This document shows, piece after piece, positions 59,301 to 64,000 of a stretch of 64,000 bases of DNA. Made by a program: the position numbers and the translations under genes. Origin of the DNA: Agrostemma githago (Eukaryota > Streptophyta > Magnoliopsida > Caryophyllales > Caryophyllaceae); NCBI GenBank assembly GCA_958450325.1, contig OY288256.1, positions 19,066,557 through 19,130,556 of the forward strand, given 5' to 3'. Under the pieces are notes generated by a model. The model was given only the letters and a program-made list of their open reading frames with translations, was not told the origin of the DNA and searched no databases. Numbering within the stretch: position 1 is the first letter of the stretch; every line of letters starts with the position of its first letter.

Positions 59301-61731
59301 CTTTTCCGTCCTTGAATAAGGAAAAGGGTTTAGGGTTGGATTAGGCGGAGCCGCGAAGCGGGTTCGCCTAATCCAACCCTTAACCCTTTTCCGTCCCGTC
59401 TTATGCAGTACCCTACTCTTAAGGTTCAGTGCCCTATCTTTGAATCACATCAACGACAGGGTTCACCAATACCCTCTTAGGGTTCAGTTTGTTGCGGGTT
59501 TAGTGACCTTGAATAAGGAAAAGGGTTTAGGGTTGGATTAGGCGGAGCCGCGTAGCGGGTCCGCCTAATCCAACCCTAAACCCTTTTCCGTCCCGTCTTA
59601 TGCAGTACCCTACTCTTAAGGTTCAGTGCCCCATCTTTGAATCACATCCACGACAGGGTTCACCATTACCCTCTTAGGGTTCAGTTTGTTGCGGGTTTAG
59701 TGACCTTGAATAAGGAAAAGGGTTTAGAGTTGGATTAGGCGGAGCCGCGTAGAGGGTCCGCCTAATCCAACCCTAAATCCTTTTCCGTCCTTGAATAAGG
59801 AAAAGCGTTTAGGGTTGGATTAGGCGGAGCCGCGAAGCGGGTTCCCCTAATCCAAACCTAAACCCTTTTCCGTCCCGTCTTATGAAGTACCCTACTCTCA
59901 AGGTTCAGTGCCCTATCTTTGAATCACATCCACTACAGGGTTCACCAATACCCTCTTAGGGTTCAGTTTGTTGCGGGTTTAGTGACCTTGAATAAGGAAA
60001 AGGGTTTAGGGTTGGATTAGGCGGAGCCGCGAAGCGGGTTCGTCTAATCCAACCCTTAACCCTTTTCCGTCCCGTCTTATGCAGTACCCTACTCTTAAGG
60101 TTCAGTGCCCCATCTTTGAATCACATCCACGACAGGGTTCACCAATACCCTCTTAGGGTTCAGTTTGTTGCGGGTTTAGTGACCTTGAATAAGGAAAAGG
60201 GTTTAGGGTTGGATTAGGCGGAGCCGCGTAGCGGGTCCGCCTAATCCAACCCTAAACTCTTTTCCGTCCTTGAATAAGAAAAAGGGTTTAGGGTTGGATT
60301 AAGCGGAGCCGCGAAGCGGGTTTGCCTAATCCAACCCTAAACCCTTTTCCGTCTCGTCTTATGCAGTATCCTACTCTTAAGGTTCAGTGCCCCATCTTTA
60401 AATCACATCCACGACAGGGTTCACCAATACCCTCTTAGGGTTCAGTTTATTGCGGGTTTAGTGATCTTGAATAAGGAAAAGGGTTTAGGGTTGGATTACG
60501 CGGAGCCGCGTAGCGGGTCCGCCTAATCCAACCCTAAACCCTTTTCCGTCCTTGAATAAGGAAAAGGGTTTAGGGTTGGATTAGGCGGAGCCGCGAAGCG
60601 GGTTCCCCTAATCCAAACCTAAACCCTTTTCCGTCCCGTCTTATGAAGTACCCTACTCTCAAGGTTCAGTGCCCTATCTTTGAATCACATCCACTACAGG
60701 GTTCACCAATACCCTCTTAGGGTTCAGTTTGTTGCGGGTTTAGTGACCTTGAATAAGGAAAAGGGTTTAGGGTTGGATTAGGCGGAGCCGCGAAGCGGGT
60801 TCGTCTAATCCAACCCTTAACCCTTTTCCGTCCCGTCTTATGCAGTACCCTACTCTTAAGGTTCAGTGCCCTATCTTTGAATCACATCCACGACAGGGTT
60901 CACCAATACCCTCTTAGGGTTCAGTTTGTTGCGGGTTTAGTGACCTTGAATAAGGAAAAGGGTTTAGGGTTGGATTAGACGGAGCCGCTAAGCGGGTCTG
61001 CCTAATCCAACCCTAAACCCTTTTCCGTCCCGTCTTATGCAGTACCCTACTCTTAAGGTTCATTGCCCCATCTTTTAATCACATCCACGACAGGGTTCAC
61101 CAATACCCTCTTAGGGTTCAGTTTGTTGCGGGTTTAGTATCCTTGAATAAGGAAAAGGGTTTAGGGTTGGATTAGGCGGAGCCGCGTAGCGGGTCCTCCT
61201 AATCCAACCCTAAGCCATTTTCCGTCCCGTCTTATGCAGTAGTCTACTCTTAAGGTTCAGTGCCCCATCTTTGAATCACATCCACGACAGGGTTCACCAA
61301 TACCCTCTTAGGGTTCAGTTTGTTGCGGGTTAAGTGACCTTGAATAAGGAAATGGGTTTAGGGTTGGATTAGGCAGAGCTGCGAAGCGGGTTCGCCTAAT
61401 CCAACCCTAAACCCTTTTCCGTCCCGTCTTATGCAGTACCCTACTCTTAAGGATCAGTGCCCCATCTTTGAATCACATCCACGACAGGGTTCACCAATAC
61501 CCTCTAAGGGTTCAGTTTGTTGCGGGTTTACTGACCTTGAATAAGGAAAAGGGTTTAGGGTTGGATTAGTTGGAGCCGCGTAGCGGGTCCACCTAATCCA
61601 ACCCTAAACCCTTTTCCGTCCATGAATAAGGAAAAGCGTTTAGGGTTGGATTAGGCGGAGCCGCGAAGCGGGTTCCCCTAATCCAAACCTAAACCCTTTT
61701 CCGTCCCGTCTTATAAAGTACCCTACTCTTA
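56352..61731. repeat. 4113-bp duplication, copy 2, expanded to 5380 bp
   Basis: Offsets from copy 1 are 4113 bp up to about 58267, 4986 bp from 59140 to about 60660, and 5380 bp from 61056 to 61731. The two steps are explained exactly: an internal 873-bp tandem duplication (57394-58266 and 58267-59139) and two extra S monomers (60662-61055, 394 bp). 4113 + 873 + 394 = 5380. Confidence 0.92.
57394..59139. repeat. 873-bp tandem duplication (L S S S), two copies
   Basis: 57394-58266 and 58267-59139 are consecutive copies of one L and three S monomers, with TTAGAATTCAG, TTGATTAAGG, GCCTATTCC, ACCATTACC and GTAGAGGG. Copy 1 of the surrounding 4113-bp segment has only one such set plus the following L (53281-54153, then 54154), so this expansion postdates the large duplication. 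Confidence 0.9.
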
Positions 61732-64000
61732 AGGTTCAGTGCCCCATCTTTGAATCACATCCACGACAGGGTTCACCAATACCCTCTTAGGGTTCAGTTT
61801 GTTGCGGGTTTAGTGACCTTGAATAAGGAAAAGGGTTTAGGGTTGGATTAGGCAGAGCCGCGAAGCAGGTTCGCCTAATCCAACCCTTAACCCTTTTCCG
61901 TCCCGTCTTTTGCAGTACCCTACTCTTAAGGTTCAGTGCCCCATCTTTTAATCACATCCACGACAGGGTTCACCAATACCCTCTTAGGGTTCAGTTTGTT
62001 GCGGGTTTAGTGACCTTGAATAAGGAAAAGGGTTTAGGGTTGGATTAGGCGGAGCCGCGTAGCGGGTCCTCCTAATCTAACCCTAAGCCCTTTTCCGTCC
62101 CGTCTTATGCAGTACCCTACTCTTAAGGTTCAGTGCCCCATCTTTGAATCACATCCACGACAGGGTTCGCCAATACCCTCTTAGGGTTAGTTTGTTGCGG
62201 GTTTAGTGACCTTGAATAAGGAAAAGGGTTTAGGGTTGGATTAGGCGGAGCCGCGAAGCGGGTTCGCCTAATCCAACCCTAAACCCTTTTCCGTCCCGTC
62301 TTATGCAGTACCCTACTCTTAAGGTTCAGTGCCCCATCTTTGAATCACATCCACGAGAGGTTTCACCAATACCCTCTTAGGGTTCAGTTTGTTGCGGGTT
62401 TAGTGACCTTGAATAAGGAAAAGGGTTTAGGGTTGGATTAGGTGGAGCCGCGTAGCGGGTCCGCCTAATCCAACCCTAAACCCTTTTCCGTCCTTGAATA
62501 AGGAAAAGCGTTTAGGGTTGGATTAGGCGGAGCCGCGAAGCGGGTTCCCCTAATCCAAACCTAAACCCTTTTCCGTACCGTCTTATGAAGTACCCTACTC
62601 TTAAGGTTCAGTGCACCATCTTTGAATCACATCCACGATAGGGTTCACCAATACCCTATTAGGGTTCAGTTTGTTGCGGGTTTAGTGACCTTGAATAAGG
62701 AAAAGGGTTTAGGGTTGGATTAGGTGGAGCCGCGAAGCGGGTTCGCCTAATCCAACCCTGAACCCTTTTCCGTCCCGTCTTATGCAGTACCCTACTCTTA
62801 AGGTTCAGTGCCCCATCTTTGAATCACATCCACGATAGGGTTCACCAATACCCTCTTAGGGTTCAGTTTGTTGCGGGTTTAGTGACCTTGAATAAGGAAA
62901 AGGGTTTACGGTTGGATTACGCGGAGGCGCGTAGCGGGTCCGCCTAATCCAACCCTAAACCCTTTTCCGTCCTTGAATAAGGAAAAGGGTTTAGGGTTGC
63001 ATTAGGCGGAGCCGCGAAGCGGGTTCGCCTAATCCAACCCTTAACCCTTTAACGTCCCGTCTTATGCAGTACCCTACTCTTAAGGTTCAGTGCCCCATCT
63101 TTGAATCAGATCCACGACAGGGTTCACCAATACCCTCTTAGGGTTCATTTTGTTGCGGGTTTAGTGACCTTGAATAAGGAAAAGGGTTTAGGGTTGGATT
63201 AGGTGGAGCCGCGAAGCGGGTTCGCCTAATCCAACCCTTAACCCTTTTCCGTCCCGTCTTATGCAGTACCCTACTCTTAAGGTTCAGTGCCCCATCTTTT
63301 AATCACATCCACGACAGGGTTCACCAATACCCTCTTAGTGTTCAGTTTGTTGCGGGTTTAGTGACCTTGAATAAGGAAAAGGGTTTAGGGTTGGATTAGG
63401 CGGAGCCGCGAAGCGGGTTCGCCTAATCCAACCCTTAACCCTTTTCCGTCCCGTCTTATGCAGTACCCTACTCTTAAGGTTCAGTGCCCCATCTTTGAAT
63501 CACATCCACGACAGGGTTCACCAATACCCTCTTAGGGTTCAGTTTGTTGCGGGTTTAGTGACCTTGAATAAGGAAAAGGGTTTACGGTTGGATTACGCGG
63601 AGGCGCGTAGCGGGTCCGCCTAATCCAACCCTAAACCCTTTTCCGTCCTTGAATAAGGAAAAGGGTTTAGGGTTGCATTAGGCGGAGCCGCGAAGCGGGT
63701 TCGCCTAATCCAACCCTTAACCCTTTAACGTCCCGTCTTATGCAGTACCCTACTCTTAAGGTTCAGTGCCCCATCTTTGAATCACATCCACGACAGGGTT
63801 CACCAATACCCTCTTAGGGTTCAGTTTGTTGCGGGTTTACTGACCTTGAATAAGGAAAAGGGTTTAGGGTTGGATTAGGCGGAGCCGCGTAGTGGGTCCG
63901 CCTAATCCAACCCTAAACCCTTTTCCGTCCTTGAATAAGGAAAAGGGTTTAGGGTTGGATTAGGCGGAGCCGCGAAGCAGGTTCGCCTAATCCAACCCTT
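61732..64000. repeat. Array domain F: return of the domain A block
   Basis: Nine complete monomers and one truncated: 61732S 61929S 62126S 62322L 62604S 62801L 63083S 63280S 63477L 63759L(cut). From 61929 the order, types and private variants repeat those at 1-1917 and at 4677-6592. These include the 196-bp monomer with TTAGGGTTAG, the CACGAGAGG linker, the GGAGGCGCG/GCATTAGG hairpin pair and CCCTTTAACGTCC. At about 63846 the copy departs and instead matches the GTAGTGGG/GAAGCAGG two-hairpin type seen at 3156 and 4395, where the array in domain A goes back to the start of the same block. Confidence 0.88.

Larger units (their letters stand above)
47275..59421. repeat. Seven monomers with the TTAGAATTCAG linker variant
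   Basis: A two-base change in the linker (CTTAGGGTTCAG to CTTAGAATTCAG) creates GAATTC 58 bp into the monomers starting at 47275, 48601, 53281, 54154, 57394, 58267 and 59140 (first site 47333-47338). All are two-hairpin monomers in domain E with TTTATTGCGGG just after. It is absent elsewhere in the window, so it marks one lineage spread by block duplication over 12 kb. Confidence 0.88.
46514..61731. repeat. Array domain E: 63 monomers
   Basis: Contains 30 S and 33 L monomers. Anchors: 46514L 46796S 46993L 47275L 47557S 47754L 48036L 48319L 48601L 48883S 49080L 49362S 49559S 49756S 49953L 50236S 50433L 50715L 50998L 51280L 51563S 51760L 52042S 52239L 52521L 52802S 52999L 53281L 53563S 53760S 53957S 54154L 54436S 54633L 54915S 55112L 55394L 55676S 55873S 56070L 56352L 56634L 56915S 57112L 57394L 57676S 57873S 58070S 58267L 58549S 58746S 58943S 59140L 59422S 59619L 59901S 60098L 60380L 60662S 60859S 61056S 61253S 61450L. 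Markers are GAATTACATCC, TTAGAATTCAG, CACATCAACG, ACCATTACC with GTAGAGGG, and a one-base A insertion (GGAAAAAGGG) at 48036, 49953, 50715 and 51280. Confidence 0.88.
1..64000. repeat. Palindromic hairpin satellite array (whole window)
   Basis: A single tandem array fills the window. The anchor AGGTTCAG (or a one-base variant) recurs 272 times at spacings of 197, 282 or 367 bp, give or take 1-3 bp, always on the + strand. Each monomer is a 112-bp linker plus one, two or three 85-bp hairpin modules. By my count there are 151 one-hairpin, 118 two-hairpin and 2 three-hairpin complete monomers, plus a final two-hairpin monomer cut at 64000, giving about 395 hairpin modules. No inverted monomer, transposon insertion or unique sequence interrupts the array. 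Both window edges lie inside it, so the true array is longer than 64 kb. Consensus GC is about 50%. The array looks like eukaryotic satellite DNA; the host is not identifiable from the sequence. Confidence 0.98.
1..64000. other. No protein-coding or RNA gene
   Basis: Every monomer carries stops in all six frames. On the + strand, the stretch from TTTAG-TGA through TTGAATAAGG to GGATTAGG closes all three frames within about 45 bp. On the - strand, CCTAATCC, CCCTAAAC, AAACTGAACC and CCCTAAGAG do the same. The 197-bp period is not a multiple of three, so no frame stays in phase along runs of S monomers. I found no tRNA, rRNA or other RNA gene signature, and no recognisable promoter or polyadenylation context distinct from the repeat. 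Any short open stretch is a by-product of the repeat. Confidence 0.95.

Noticed and set aside
1..64000. CRISPR array
   Set aside because: The repeats are 197-367 bp with a conserved linker, not 25-40 bp repeats with unique spacers. There are no cas genes, and all 'spacers' are the same sequence.
1..64000. Tandem-repeat protein gene (long repetitive ORF)
   Set aside because: All six frames contain stops in each monomer, and the 197-bp period breaks phase.
1..64000. rDNA intergenic spacer or 5S rDNA cluster
   Set aside because: No segment resembles 5S, 18S, 5.8S or 28S rRNA; the monomer is fully accounted for by linker and hairpin.
1..64000. Viral concatemer or plasmid replication origin array
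   Set aside because: There are no coding sequences at all and no nicking-site or iteron arrangement next to a replication gene. The palindromes alone are not enough to claim an origin.
1..64000. Palindrome-rich organelle genome of a green alga
   Set aside because: Palindromic repeats and about 50% GC occur in some such genomes, but 64 kb without any organelle gene and with higher-order tandem structure fits a nuclear satellite better. Kept only as a weak alternative.

Overview
The whole 64 kb window is one uninterrupted head-to-tail satellite array. It contains no gene, RNA gene or unique sequence, and both window edges cut inside the array. I count 272 monomers (271 complete, one cut by the right edge), all in the same orientation. 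Each monomer is a 112-bp linker plus one, two or three tandem copies of an 85-bp palindromic hairpin module. Lengths are therefore quantised at 197 bp (151 monomers, 'S'), 282 bp (118, 'L') and 367 bp (2, 'X'), with a few 1-3 bp indels. These counts close exactly on the coordinates: the lengths and indels sum to 63,758 bp, with 242 bp left over. GC is about 50% in the consensus.

The hairpin module has two 30-bp arms that are perfectly complementary in good copies. Inside them sits a 4-bp CCGC/GCGG stem closed by a GTA or GAA triloop, so the apex reads GCGTAGC or GCGAAGC, the sequence class of the unusually stable GNA DNA mini-hairpins. The arms contain TTTAGGG pointing inward on one side and CCCTAAA on the other, and the linker has further TTAGGG-like pieces. 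This suggests a eukaryotic nuclear satellite, probably subtelomeric, pericentromeric or heterochromatic, in a lineage with Arabidopsis-type telomeres (land plants, many green algae, oomycetes, some alveolates). The sequence alone cannot choose among these. A palindrome-rich organelle genome of a green alga is a weaker alternative.

Layout by variant content: (A) 1-12368, mixed S/L with both triple-hairpin monomers and a block repeated at a 4676-bp offset; (B) 12369-17698, L-rich, with a 1325-bp five-monomer block present three times; (C) 17699-31534, L-rich, with a five-monomer 1240-bp higher-order repeat present five times inside a 3522-bp-offset duplication; (D) 31535-46513, S-rich, with a 2646-bp 13-monomer tandem duplication, a 1352-bp block three times and a 1070-bp pair; (E) 46514-61731, with a 4113-bp block duplicated and then expanded to 5380 bp; (F) 61732-64000, which returns to the sequence of the window's first 1.9 kb.

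The dynamics are those of unequal exchange and segmental amplification. Diagnostic variants travel together in long blocks, block junctions fall inside monomers, and hairpin number changes by exactly 85 bp. Arm substitutions are mostly uncompensated. That argues against strong selection on base pairing in every copy, although the apex motif is well kept. All six reading frames are stopped within every monomer.
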